A stretch of DNA of 21,581 nt from JAWPMV01 sp038527215 (lineage in GTDB: Bacteria > Bacteroidota > Bacteroidia > J057). Shown here piece after piece: positions 1-7,945 of this stretch (position 1 is its first letter; each line of letters starts with the position of its first letter). Where the stretch lies: positions 1 to 21,581 of the forward strand of contig JBCBGC010000142.1 in assembly GCA_038527215.1 (NCBI GenBank), in the 5' to 3' direction. The notes below the pieces were generated by a model. That model was not told the origin of the DNA. It was given only the letters and a program-made list of their open reading frames with translations, and did not search any database. The position numbers and the translations under genes were made by a program.

Positions 1-1
1 C

Positions 2-325
2 ATTCGGCAGGTCGATATGGATGGCAGCTTTTCTTTCAGTAGGGTCGTGGCCTTAACCCTGTCAAACACTCATGCTTCTTTTGAAATTACGCCCTTTTCC
101 GTTCCCTTTTCTGATCAGTTGGAACTAAAGGTTCAGAAAGCGGATTCACATCCCGTCTCCATCCTCATCCTGAACAATCTTGGCCAAATGGTCTACCAGG
201 GAATCTTTGGCGGAGGGGTCGAACGAATGATTATCCCCACGGCAGCCTGGGCTGATGGCGTCTATCACATCAGAGCCAAGCATCAGTTGGAGCAAAGGGT
301 CATCAGTGTGCAAAAGAAACCCTAA
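2..325 (+). CDS. C-terminal end of a T9SS-secreted protein (partial)
   Basis: The frame is open from the first bases of the window, so this is the 3' end of a longer gene that starts upstream; the Met codon at 17 is probably internal. The first residues (QVDMDGSFSFS) resemble the linker that often precedes a type IX secretion sorting domain. About the last 80 residues look like a type A sorting domain: a beta-rich stretch, the NNLGQMVYQG motif, then a WADGVYHIRA strand and a basic end (VQKKP). Such domains direct export through the outer membrane by the PorU sortase pathway in Bacteroidota. The usual YPNP opening is not obvious (ITPFSVPF instead), so the domain is divergent. The function of the mature protein cannot be judged from this fragment. 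The TAA stop overlaps the stop codon of the convergent methyltransferase gene. Confidence 0.75.
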   Translation: MRQVDMDGSFSFSRVVALTLSNTHASFEITPFSVPFSDQLELKVQKADSHPVSILILNNLGQMVYQGIFGGGVERMIIPTAAWADGVYHIRAKHQLEQRVISVQKKP

Positions 326-1428
326 CGGACGCAGCTTATCACTTCAAACTTTTCATTTTGGGCGGTGGCCTCTACCTGCTCAAAAAGTCGGTGGAGATGG
401 GTAGAAAAATTCAGATGTCGGCTGGCGACCAGTTGGAAAATTCCTCCGGGGCGAAGGCAGCGATGGGTATCTTTGAATAATTGGATGGCCACCTCGATGT
501 TATTCTCATGTTCCAAATGAAAAGGAGGATTGGACACGACGTAGTCGAAAAAGCCATTTTCGAAGCGGCTCAGGTCATCCTGCCAATGCACATGCGCAGC
601 TGCTTCCAGAAGGTTGAGGCGGGCAGATTCTACGGACAAAAAGGCGTCTTCCACCAGGTGTAATTCTGCCCCGGGGGCTTGCTGGAGGGCTGCCAGGCCC
701 AGGATACCATTGCCGCAGGCCAGGTCTAATATTTTCTCACGAGAATCAGGTAGCTGAAGCGCCGGCAAGAGAAACTGAGTCGCGTAATCCAGGTGCTGAC
801 TGGAGAAGGTACCTGCATACTGTTTCAAAGCGTTATGCTCAGGCCATTCGATGGAACGGAGGAAGGATTGCTCCGGTAAAGGCTTTTTCCCTTTTAGGAT
901 CAAGAGGCGACTTTTTTTCCAGGCCTGACTTTGCTGCACCTCCTCAAAATAGGTGGCAGCGATCTCCAGCCACTGTTTGGAAAAATGACGGGTCATGAAG
1001 GAGGCGACCACCGTACCCGCTTCCTGCAGCCCCTGATGAAGCTGGTGTAGGTACAGGTGAAAAAGGTCGACAGACTTGGGGATTTTCATCAGGGCAAGGC
1101 TGCGTAGGGACTCCCACTCATGTAGTGGATTTACCCAATGTTCCTCCTTTACCTCCCATCCATTGAGTTGGAGATTCTGACGAAGGGCTTTGGACTGGCT
1201 ATGATAACTGATGACCGAAATAGGTGCATAAGCCTGCAAAACCGTCCCCAGCACCCCAAAGCGGTCGTGCCAAATCATGGCTCCTTCAGGGCTTAGGCTA
1301 TTGTCTTCCACATAGCGCAACAGATGCTCGTCTGCGGCGGACCAGGCTCGAAGGGAACGGTTGGTGGTGGCAGGATAGCGCTTAAGCCGGAGGGCTTTGG
1401 GGGAAAGGGGGAAATGAATCAGGCTCAT
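322..1428 (-). CDS. rlmG: RlmG-like 23S rRNA (guanine-N2)-methyltransferase
   Basis: The 368-residue protein matches the architecture of the RsmC/RlmG family, which transfers methyl from S-adenosylmethionine to N2 of a guanine in rRNA (G1835 of 23S rRNA for E. coli RlmG, which is similar in length). A degenerate N-terminal methyltransferase-like domain (about residues 1-200) precedes the catalytic Rossmann domain. The latter has SAM motif I DLACGNGILG at 235-244 and the guanine N2-methyltransferase signature NPPFH at 300-304. The C-terminal run from HRCLRPGG through SRHLNF to QNEKFEVI is closest to RlmG rather than RsmC from memory, but the exact target base is inferred. The ATG start lies three bases beyond the upstream gene's terminator. 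The gene is convergent with the T9SS-domain gene and the two stop codons overlap. Confidence 0.82.
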   Translation of the reverse strand: MSLIHFPLSPKALRLKRYPATTNRSLRAWSAADEHLLRYVEDNSLSPEGAMIWHDRFGVLGTVLQAYAPISVISYHSQSKALRQNLQLNGWEVKEEHWVNPLHEWESLRSLALMKIPKSVDLFHLYLHQLHQGLQEAGTVVASFMTRHFSKQWLEIAATYFEEVQQSQAWKKSRLLILKGKKPLPEQSFLRSIEWPEHNALKQYAGTFSSQHLDYATQFLLPALQLPDSREKILDLACGNGILGLAALQQAPGAELHLVEDAFLSVESARLNLLEAAAHVHWQDDLSRFENGFFDYVVSNPPFHLEHENNIEVAIQLFKDTHRCLRPGGIFQLVASRHLNFSTHLHRLFEQVEATAQNEKFEVISCVR

Positions 1429-1430
1429 AC

Positions 1431-1461
1431 AAAAAGGGCTGAAGGATTAGCCTTCAGCCCT
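1431..1461 (-). terminator. Intrinsic terminator after the secreted protein gene at 1484-2314
   Basis: A perfect 11-bp stem (1435-1445 with 1451-1461, AGGGCTGAAGG arm) closes a 5-nt loop. On the minus strand it is followed by a run of five T (1435 to 1431). It sits 22 bp past the stop of the minus-strand gene and directly before the rlmG start codon, so it separates the two transcripts. Confidence 0.85.
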
Positions 1462-1483
1462 GCAAATCTATCTAAATTTCTTG

Positions 1484-2314
1484 TCATCGGTTAATCAAGC
1501 GCCAATAACGGTTTTCGTCAACCCCAATGGCTACAATGCTAACCTGATCTTTGTTGTGCAAATGCGAGCGCCAGGGCATGTACATTTGGGCATTTTTATT
1601 GACCCGACTGGCAAAAGGCTGATCGCAATTGATGAAGTAGCGGACGGTCATATAATCCCCTTGCACCAGGTAATAGTACATTTTGAGGTAAAAATCCGGG
1701 GAGCGTCCGTAACTGGAGAGCTTTTGTCTGACGGCCTGATGAAGAGAATCCAGGTTGGTATTCCAAGCCAGGTCGCCAACGGTCAGCATGAAGAATCCGC
1801 CGTATTCGTAAGGCTTGATATCATCATACCAATAAATTTCCTCCGAGCGCTCCAGGGTATTGACAGCTTTTTTGAGTTTTCCTAAGTCAGAAAAGCTGAT
1901 GCGAGACCAGGGAATTTCCTGGGCGGAGGCTTTGAAGCGGTTAAACTCGTCGGGATTGAAGGTGTAAGACAGCCCGTCATAGGTGGCGTACCCACAATGC
2001 AGGTTCAGATTAACGGTTCGAACCAGTTCCTGGTTCCGATAAAATTTCAGGGAATAATGGTAGTCGCATTTGTCTTCAAAAGTCATTTCGAGGTCCCAGC
2101 GTTTCTGGATGTCCTGCATGAGGCCTTTGTCTTTGGAGATAAAGGTGCTGAGTTCTTTTTGGATGGGCAGCATATTATAGTTGTGCATAGGCACGCCTAC
2201 GATGGCCCAATTCCCCTGGTTGAAATCCAGGTCTCCAATGATTTTTGCCGCGAATAAAGATGGTAAACTGGTGTGAGCGAATAGGATAAAGATGACAGTG
2301 AGCTGTTTGAGCAT
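1484..2314 (-). CDS. Secreted protein of unknown function
   Basis: This 276-residue protein is not recognised as any family. It starts with a clear signal peptide: MLKQ, a hydrophobic core (VIFILFAHTSLPSLFA) and a likely cleavage near residue 22. The mature part is mixed alpha/beta, rich in aromatic residues (for example IYWYDDIKPYEYGG and FYLKMYYYLVQGDY), with Cys residues in the DKCDYHY, LHCGYA and INCDQP segments that could form disulfides in the periplasm. No transmembrane segment other than the signal is seen, and no lipobox or T9SS sorting domain, so a soluble periplasmic or surface protein is the simplest reading. The gene is monocistronic, with its own strong terminator. The ATG at 2314 gives the signal peptide directly and needs no adjustment. 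Confidence 0.7.
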   Translation of the reverse strand: MLKQLTVIFILFAHTSLPSLFAAKIIGDLDFNQGNWAIVGVPMHNYNMLPIQKELSTFISKDKGLMQDIQKRWDLEMTFEDKCDYHYSLKFYRNQELVRTVNLNLHCGYATYDGLSYTFNPDEFNRFKASAQEIPWSRISFSDLGKLKKAVNTLERSEEIYWYDDIKPYEYGGFFMLTVGDLAWNTNLDSLHQAVRQKLSSYGRSPDFYLKMYYYLVQGDYMTVRYFINCDQPFASRVNKNAQMYMPWRSHLHNKDQVSIVAIGVDENRYWRLINR

Positions 2315-2397
2315 GTTATCCAGATTATATAGGGCGGATTAGTGAATAGGTTAAATTACAAATAACTCAGTTTTCAAACGATCCCGGGGGCCCAATA

Positions 2398-3303
2398 TTA
2401 CAATTCTGGCTCCTGTTCGGTCGCTTCTGCTTCCTGAATGAGCACCCGAGCCTCGATCTCCCTGGCAGTAGGGGTGTTAGCGATTCCTCCCAGGGCCGTT
2501 TCCTTATATTTTTCTTCCATGGAAGCGCCTACTTCTCCCATGGCGTCGATGACTTCATCGACCGGGATGACTGCACTATCTCCGGCCAAAGCCATTTGGG
2601 CAGAGGCAAAGGCAATGACGGAGGCCGATCCATTGCGCTTGACACAGGGAATTTCTACCAATCCGGCTACCGGATCGCAGATCAAGCCCAGCATATTCAT
2701 TATGGTGATGGCTACCGATTCAAATACCTGCTCCAGGTCGCCGCCCAGGCAATGGACGATGGCCCCGGCCCCCATGGCGGCAGCCGTGCCCGTTTCTGCC
2801 TGACAACCGCCCACTGCCCCGGCTATGGAGGCTCGTTTTTCAATGATCAGGGCAATGCCGGCCGCCACCAGCATGCCTTCATACATTTTTTCATTCGGGA
2901 GATCATGGAGACCTTGTAGCATGGTCAGCACGCCGGGCATGATGCCAGAAGCGCCTGCGGTTGGGGCAGCTACAATGCGCCCCATGCAGCTATTGACTTC
3001 TTTGGCGGCCAATGAATAGGAAAGCAATTGCTGGAACTCTTTTCCCAGGACTGATACCTCGCAGCTAGCTACTTTTTTTGCCCCATTGTTGATCATCCCA
3101 CTTATGGATACCATCTCTTCACTCAGACCGGTTTGCACGGCATCTTTCATGACCGCAAAGGCCTGAGCCAGCTTTTGCCAGATCTCATCTTCACTCCGTC
3201 CTTTTTGGGCAATCTCATAGGCCAGAACGGGTTGCCAGATGGAGGTTTCCGAAGGCTGACAGGCTTCTCGCCATTCCTGGAAGCTATCGAATAAAATAGG
3301 CAT
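2398..3303 (-). CDS. sdaAA: L-serine dehydratase, iron-sulfur type, alpha subunit
   Basis: This is the catalytic chain of the [4Fe-4S] L-serine ammonia-lyase, which converts L-serine to pyruvate and ammonia in the cytoplasm. The first part of the catalytic fold is seen at SCMGRIVAAPTAGASG (105-120). The three cluster cysteines are at 167 (GGCQAE), 209 (ICDP) and 220 (IPCVKRN). Their spacings of 42 and 11 residues match those of characterised bacterial serine dehydratases. At 301 residues it is the usual size for a split-type alpha subunit. The start was set at MPILFDSFQEW because the frame upstream (to 3378) looks non-coding and the alpha subunit normally begins like this. No beta subunit gene is next to it. 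The last ten residues are an acidic tail (EATEQEPEL). It is divergent from dapB. Confidence 0.9.
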   Translation of the reverse strand: MPILFDSFQEWREACQPSETSIWQPVLAYEIAQKGRSEDEIWQKLAQAFAVMKDAVQTGLSEEMVSISGMINNGAKKVASCEVSVLGKEFQQLLSYSLAAKEVNSCMGRIVAAPTAGASGIMPGVLTMLQGLHDLPNEKMYEGMLVAAGIALIIEKRASIAGAVGGCQAETGTAAAMGAGAIVHCLGGDLEQVFESVAITIMNMLGLICDPVAGLVEIPCVKRNGSASVIAFASAQMALAGDSAVIPVDEVIDAMGEVGASMEEKYKETALGGIANTPTAREIEARVLIQEAEATEQEPEL

Positions 3304-3518
3304 AGTCCTTTTTTTGCAAGCAGAAGTACTAGAGAAACAAAGCAATATACTGAATTCTTGCCTCTCAGGGATAAGCATGAAAGGACTTTGAAAAAAGAAT
3401 CTTGAGGCTTCCTTGCTCCTTGAGCCCTTGGCAAAGTCGGGGTTCGGCTTTTATTCCCCGCTTTCCCCGCTTATTATTGCCCTCAACAATCAGCATCTCT
3501 CTTAATGAGCCAATACTT

Positions 3519-4241
3519 ATGAAAATTGCATTGCTTGGGTATGGAAAAATGGGTCAGGCTATTGAAAAGGAAGCCGAGGCTCGGGGCCATGAAATTATGG
3601 CTCGGATTGATCGACACAATTTGGAAGAGCGGGGCGCACTGGCCTCATCTGGGGCGGAGGTTGTCATCGAATTTACGCATCCGGATAGCTTCATGGAAAA
3701 TGCGCGGATTGTCATGGATCAGGGAATACCGATGATTAGCGGTACGACCGGATGGCATGCGCAGCGGGAAGCGCTAGCGGAATTGGTCCGTTCAAAGCAG
3801 GGATGTCTGGTGTACAGTTCTAATTTTTCCATTGGGGTCAACCTGCTTTTCAAGCTCAATCAGGCCTTGGCTCGGCTGATGGACCCGCATCCGCAATACG
3901 ATTGCTTTATTGAGGAGCAACACCACCGTCACAAAGCCGATGCGCCCAGTGGAACGGCGGTAAGCCTTGGAAAGCAGGTCCTGGACGGGTTGGGGCGTAA
4001 GGAAACCCTTGCCACGGAGGAGTTGCGCTCTCGACCCCCACGCCCGGAAGAATTGTCGATCGGTTATGTCCGCTCGGGCGAGATCATCGGTTATCACAAA
4101 GTATCTTATACCTCCGATATTGACACCTTGACCATCGAACACCGGGCCCACAATCGCCGGGGCTTTGCCCTCGGAGCGGTGGTCGCGGCGGAGAAACTCC
4201 CCGGAAAACAAGGCCTGATAGCATTCAGTGAGTTGCTGTGA
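3519..4241 (+). CDS. dapB: 4-hydroxy-tetrahydrodipicolinate reductase
   Basis: DapB reduces 4-hydroxy-tetrahydrodipicolinate with NAD(P)H in the lysine and meso-diaminopimelate pathway, supplying peptidoglycan. The 240-residue protein has the N-terminal dinucleotide-binding loop GYGKMG (7-12), the SGTTGW segment (74-79) and the family signature HHRHKADAPSGTA (135-147), which carries the catalytic His and Lys and the substrate-binding loop. The annotated start is MKIALLGYG at 3519: the frame is open further upstream, but that stretch (39 residues rich in Ser, Pro and Arg) has no family resemblance and the family starts at this strand. There are 215 bp between it and the divergent sdaAA. Its stop codon directly abuts the palindromic repeat cluster at 4242. 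Confidence 0.95.
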   Translation: MKIALLGYGKMGQAIEKEAEARGHEIMARIDRHNLEERGALASSGAEVVIEFTHPDSFMENARIVMDQGIPMISGTTGWHAQREALAELVRSKQGCLVYSSNFSIGVNLLFKLNQALARLMDPHPQYDCFIEEQHHRHKADAPSGTAVSLGKQVLDGLGRKETLATEELRSRPPRPEELSIGYVRSGEIIGYHKVSYTSDIDTLTIEHRAHNRRGFALGAVVAAEKLPGKQGLIAFSELL

Positions 4242-4315
4242 CACTGGCTTCCAGCCGGCCAACGTCCAGGCCCCGGGTGAAACCGGGGCAGAAGACCAAC
4301 CAGAAACCGGAGGTC
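4242..4315. repeat. GC-rich palindromic element flanking the 87-bp repeat array
   Basis: Starting at the base after the dapB stop, 4242-4258 (CACTGGCTTCCAGCCGG) is an exact 17-nt inverted copy of 4438-4454 inside the tandem array. A second hairpin follows: GCCCCGG at 4270-4276 pairs with 4283-4289 around a 6-nt loop. These short palindromes look like REP/BIME-type intergenic elements. In a dapB transcript they could fold and stop or protect the 3' end. No gene is visible here. Confidence 0.7.
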
Positions 4316-4540
4316 GTAGCCGCAGCTTGCTGCTGCGGTCAGGGTGCAGACCGGCTGGAAGCCGGTGTTACGGATGGTGACCGGTAGTGACCGGCTGGAA
4401 GCGTAGCCGCAGCTTGCAGCTGCGGCCAGGGTGTAGACCGGCTGGAAGCCAGTGTTACGGATGGTGACCGGTAGTGACCGGCTGGAAGCGTAGCCGCAGC
4501 TTGCAGCTGCGGCCTAGGTGCAGACCGGCTGGAAGCCAGG
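4316..4540. repeat. Tandem array of an 87-bp palindromic unit, about 2.6 copies
   Basis: Units begin at 4316, 4403 and 4490, each with GTAGCCGCAGCTTGC. Units 1 and 2 differ at 4 of 87 positions; unit 3 is cut off after about 51 bases, just before the stop codon of the OmpA-like gene. Each unit holds a GCCGCAGC/GCTGCGGC hairpin and an ACCGGCT-GGA-AGCCGGT hairpin (4350-4366 in unit 1), the latter weakened by a change in unit 2. GACCGGCTGGAAG recurs several times. The array lies between two convergent genes, a common home for REP-like elements, and may end both transcripts. The transposase (RAYT type) that would move such elements is not in the window. Confidence 0.85.
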
Positions 4541-4541
4541 C

Positions 4542-6488
4542 TTACTTCATCAGGACTTTGAACTCGACGCGTCTATTTCGGCGACGGCCTTGAGGCGTTT
4601 TGTTGGTGGCGCGAGGTCGATACATGCCAAATCCCTTTACTTTTAAGCGAAATTCTTCCACGCCTTTGGTAACCAGATAGGCTTTCACTGCCTTGGCCCG
4701 CCGGAGAGATAATTCCACCTTTTGGTTTTTGTTGCCGGTATTATCGGTATGGCCACTTACTTCCACGACCACGCGGGGGTTGAGCTTCATAAAGGCCACG
4801 ATCCTTTCCAGCTCCGCAAAAGAAGTGGGGAGGAGGTCCCATTTTCCCGTGTTGAAATACACATTTTCCAATACCAGGGAGCTGTTGATGCGAATGGGTT
4901 CCAACAAAAAGGTTCGCTCAATCAGGGTTTTATTGAAGATGGTATCCATGAGCATTTCGTACCCATAAAAAAGATATCCGGGCGTCAATACGTTGACACT
5001 GACCAGGCCATAGGCGGGCATGAGCAGGACGAAACTGCCATCTTCTGCATCGGTTTTGGTAGCGCTAAGGGAATCCAAGGTTTTGTTGTCGGTCAGAAGG
5101 AGATTGGCATCCAGGGGCTGGAGGTTTTCTTTATCCACTACCTTGCCCATCATTACTGCGGGCGTTCGGTAGGGCCGGACTGCCATGCCTCTTTCCGGAT
5201 CAGCAAAATTGCATATCCAGAGGTCCATGCTGCCGTGATGGCCGGGCTGGGCCTGATCTTTGAGCGCTTGTTGGGTATAGCCTATGGCTAAAAATCCCCC
5301 TTCCGGGACTTCAATGGCATCAAACAAGGCATCTTTTTCACTAAAGCCTACGGTTCTGGACCAGATCAACCGCCCATCCTTATGGACCTTGCCAATCCAA
5401 CCGTCGTAGTAGCCAGCATTGTTAGGAACCAACCCTAGCACAGATTTGGTCATGCCGCAGATCAGGTAATTACCGTCCTGGGCGAGGCTTACCCCATTGG
5501 CACCATCTGCCTGAGAACCGCCATAGGTCTGGCTCCAGAGAACGGCCCCACCTGGTGCCATTTTCATTAACCAAAAGTCTCCCTTGCCTTTTTGTTCCTT
5601 GATATATCCTCGGGTGGAAAAGGTAGTCCCAGCAATCAGAATATTGCCTTCACTGTCTATGACACTGCCATGGACATCATCATTGCCTTCTCCCCCAAAA
5701 TTGCCTTGCCATAACATCTCCCCTAGTTCATCGAGGGTGATGATCCAGGCATCTTTGGCGCCCAGGCTGGCCGCAACCTGCTGATCCCGGGAATCCGTGG
5801 AATTGATCACCATCAATTCATCATTGATCAGATGCAGGCGGCAAACCTTCTCATTGCCGCTCCCGCCATAGTGTTTTTCCCAGAGCAATCTGCCGGTATG
5901 GGTGAGCTTTCCTATCCAGCTATCCAGGCCTCCGTGGTGAGGGGAACGCATATCGCCATTCACCGAGCTCGATTCTCCACCGATAAAAAAGCCGTGAGGC
6001 GTTTCGATAATGGCGGCTCCTCGGTCATCGCCACTGCCCCCAAAGGTCCGGGACCAGACTTTGCGGCCCCGGGCATCCAGTTTAACTACCCAGACGTCCG
6101 TTCCGCCCTGGTTGCCACCAGGGTCTCCATCGATGGACCGGGATGTTCCGATCATGGCATAACCTCCGTCTTCCGTGCGAATCAGGTCGGCGATTTCGTC
6201 ATGCCCTGAGCCACCCAGGAGGGTTCGCCAGAGAAATGACCCCTGGGTCGCGTATTTGGCAATCACGACATCGGCGCCTTGTCCATGGTTTTCTTCTCCC
6301 AATCCATCTGAGGAAAGGGTTTCACCAGCCAGCACCAGGGTGCCATCCGGCATATGCATGATTCTTTTTCCAGCGTCAAAGCCGGCTCCTCCCAGGTATT
6401 GTTGCCAAAAGGAAATCTGGGCTTGCAGCGGGAGGCTGAAGAGGAGAAGGCCCCACATTCCACATATCAGGGTGAACTTTTTACCCAT
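4542..6488 (-). CDS. OmpA-family protein with N-terminal beta-propeller and carboxypeptidase-regulatory-like domain
   Basis: This 648-residue protein has a signal peptide ending near LQAQ (residue 24). About 410 residues of repeats follow, of the form W-x-x-x-GG-SG-x-D with xDGGY or GN-L-I-x-G (for example YLGGAGFD, LLGGSGHDE, TFGGSGDDR, HYGGSGNEK), typical of six- or seven-bladed propellers in Bacteroidota surface proteins. A beta-sandwich of the carboxypeptidase-regulatory type follows (about 455-535). The C-terminal 108 residues are an OmpA peptidoglycan-binding domain: YFNTGKWDL, SGHTDNTG, LSLRRAKAVKAYL, KGFG and GRRRNRRVEFK. The expected role is an outer-membrane or periplasmic protein anchored to peptidoglycan; the propeller ligand is unknown. 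Start chosen at MGKKFTL because the 38 upstream residues precede the signal peptide. It lies 94 bp downstream of the NUDIX gene on the same strand. Confidence 0.88.
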   Translation of the reverse strand: MGKKFTLICGMWGLLLFSLPLQAQISFWQQYLGGAGFDAGKRIMHMPDGTLVLAGETLSSDGLGEENHGQGADVVIAKYATQGSFLWRTLLGGSGHDEIADLIRTEDGGYAMIGTSRSIDGDPGGNQGGTDVWVVKLDARGRKVWSRTFGGSGDDRGAAIIETPHGFFIGGESSSVNGDMRSPHHGGLDSWIGKLTHTGRLLWEKHYGGSGNEKVCRLHLINDELMVINSTDSRDQQVAASLGAKDAWIITLDELGEMLWQGNFGGEGNDDVHGSVIDSEGNILIAGTTFSTRGYIKEQKGKGDFWLMKMAPGGAVLWSQTYGGSQADGANGVSLAQDGNYLICGMTKSVLGLVPNNAGYYDGWIGKVHKDGRLIWSRTVGFSEKDALFDAIEVPEGGFLAIGYTQQALKDQAQPGHHGSMDLWICNFADPERGMAVRPYRTPAVMMGKVVDKENLQPLDANLLLTDNKTLDSLSATKTDAEDGSFVLLMPAYGLVSVNVLTPGYLFYGYEMLMDTIFNKTLIERTFLLEPIRINSSLVLENVYFNTGKWDLLPTSFAELERIVAFMKLNPRVVVEVSGHTDNTGNKNQKVELSLRRAKAVKAYLVTKGVEEFRLKVKGFGMYRPRATNKTPQGRRRNRRVEFKVLMK

Positions 6489-6582
6489 TATATTCTGGTT
6501 ACTCTCACTTAGGGAACGAAAAAAGGTAAAAAAGATATGCAAATAGGCGATTGGAAAGCTTGGATGAAAAAAAGATTCAGGC

Positions 6583-7284
6583 TCAAATGATACTTTTAGC
6601 AAATTCTGCTTCGAATAAGTTGCGGATCAGGGGATAGCTCCGGGGAGCCAATTCCAGCCATTCGTTTTTGCTTTTCCAGGCTACTTCTTCGATTTGTTCA
6701 TCGACCTGAGGGGTAAGGGACGATTGGGAGGAACCTTGCATCCGATACCAATAGGTGGTTTTGAGCACCCATTTCCTCCTGCGACGAAAGGTATGGAAGC
6801 TGGGCTCAATCTCATGCAACAGCTGGACGGCTTCTATGCCCGTCTCCTCCATGACTTCCCGCACCGCCGCTTCTTCGACAGGTTCCCGCCATTCAACCAC
6901 CCCTTTGGGTAAAGTCCATCTCCCGCGATTGAGAATGCACAGATACTCCCCATGCTCGTTGACGACCAGGCCACCGGCAGCATCAACATGCTTAAAGCGG
7001 TCCTGAAAGGTCTCCCAGAAGGTCTGGCGAATTTTTTCAGTGGGAAAAATCACGCAAATGGTGATGTCCATTTCTCGCCAGATTTCATTGGCCTGAAGCT
7101 CAAATATCTCCTGGATGAAGTCCTCGCCTTCCAGTCCGTCGATATAATATTTTTGCCCCTCAAAGCCGGTCCCTTTAAAGAGATGGCCCATGAGTTCAGC
7201 AAAAGAAATGGTTTCGAAGGTAAATTTCCCTTTTGGGTCCCTCACCTCAAATTCTAAAGAAAGGTTCAACGCGAAAATTTTCAT
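6583..7284 (-). CDS. NUDIX hydrolase with an extra N-terminal domain
   Basis: The 233-residue protein contains a complete Nudix box at 128-150: G128, E134, then REVMEETGI from 142, fitting G-x5-E-x7-REUxEExGU. These residues bind divalent metal and cleave a nucleoside diphosphate linked to another group. The segment before it (AAGGLVVNEHGEYLCILNRGRWTLPKG, 102-128) is the usual Nudix entry. Residues 1-100 form a separate domain without recognised motifs, beginning MKIFALNLSLEF. The substrate cannot be read from the sequence; DIPP-like or ADP-sugar hydrolases are possible. The start at 7284 was chosen over the longer frame to 7410 because the latter runs antisense through pyrE. The start lies 25 bp from the divergent pyrE start. 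Confidence 0.85.
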   Translation of the reverse strand: MKIFALNLSLEFEVRDPKGKFTFETISFAELMGHLFKGTGFEGQKYYIDGLEGEDFIQEIFELQANEIWREMDITICVIFPTEKIRQTFWETFQDRFKHVDAAGGLVVNEHGEYLCILNRGRWTLPKGVVEWREPVEEAAVREVMEETGIEAVQLLHEIEPSFHTFRRRRKWVLKTTYWYRMQGSSQSSLTPQVDEQIEEVAWKSKNEWLELAPRSYPLIRNLFEAEFAKSII

Positions 7285-7291
7285 AGCTTTG
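7284..7291 (+). promoter_or_regulatory. Possible -7 box for pyrE
   Basis: TAGCTTTG fits the Bacteroidota -7 consensus TAnnTTTG exactly, 18 bp before the pyrE ATG. No TTTG is found 19 bp upstream (AAGG is there), so the match is only half of a promoter. It overlaps the start codon of the divergent NUDIX gene. Confidence 0.4.
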
Positions 7292-7309
7292 TCAGCGCAA
7301 GAAAACCCC

Positions 7310-7945
7310 ATGGAAAGTAGCAAAATAGCAGAGTATTTACTTAAAATCAAAGCCGTGCAACTCAGACTGGACCCTCCTTTTACCTGGAGTTCTGGTTGGA
7401 AATCACCCATTTACTGTGATAATCGGCTCAGCCTGTCCTATCCTGAAGTCCGCAATTTTGTCCGGGATAGTTTTGTTCATCAGGTACGCGAGCGTTATCC
7501 GGAAGCTACCGCGATCGCAGGGGTAGCCACAGGTGCTATCGCGCTGGGAGCCTTGGTAGCCAATGCCATGGACCTTCCTATGGTCTATATTCGGTCCAAA
7601 GCCAAAGGGCACGGCATGGCTAAGCTGGTGGAAGGGAAATTAGATCCTGAGGGAAAATATGTGGTCATTGAGGACCTGGTTTCGACTGGCAAAAGTAGCG
7701 TCAAGGCCGTCAAGGCCTTGCAGGATGAGGGAGCCACTGTCCTGGGAACCCTGGCCATCTTTAGTTATGGATTTCCGGTGGCAGAAGCGGCCTTTTCCGA
7801 AACTGGCACCCCTTTTCATTCCCTGACAAATCTGAGCGAATTGTTGCAAAAGGCCACAGAGATTAACTATCTTCAACCAGAAAGCCAGGCCACCATTATG
7901 GACTGGCAAAAAGACCCCGAGCTATGGCAGAACACACTTTCTTAG
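7310..7945 (+). CDS. pyrE: Orotate phosphoribosyltransferase
   Basis: PyrE joins orotate to PRPP, giving orotidine 5'-monophosphate in de novo pyrimidine synthesis. The 211-residue protein has the OPRTase N-terminus with FTWSSGWKSPIYCDNR (24-39), the GVATGAIALG loop (71-80), the catalytic basic segment YIRSKAKGHG (93-102) and the PRPP-binding motif YVVIEDLVSTGKSS (117-130). The ATG at 7310 was chosen because it starts the family's first helix; the upstream part of the open frame overlaps the divergent NUDIX gene. The last 22 bp overlap the start of nuoC, so the two are probably cotranscribed and translationally coupled. Confidence 0.95.
   Translation: MESSKIAEYLLKIKAVQLRLDPPFTWSSGWKSPIYCDNRLSLSYPEVRNFVRDSFVHQVRERYPEATAIAGVATGAIALGALVANAMDLPMVYIRSKAKGHGMAKLVEGKLDPEGKYVVIEDLVSTGKSSVKAVKALQDEGATVLGTLAIFSYGFPVAEAAFSETGTPFHSLTNLSELLQKATEINYLQPESQATIMDWQKDPELWQNTLS

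Noticed and set aside
3402..3518. Upstream extension of the dapB frame
   Set aside because: The 39 residues show no resemblance to DapB, and the conserved first strand starts at the ATG at 3519.
4316..4540. The tandem repeats as a CRISPR array
   Set aside because: The 87-bp unit is repeated in full with no unique spacers, there are fewer than three copies, and no cas genes are near.
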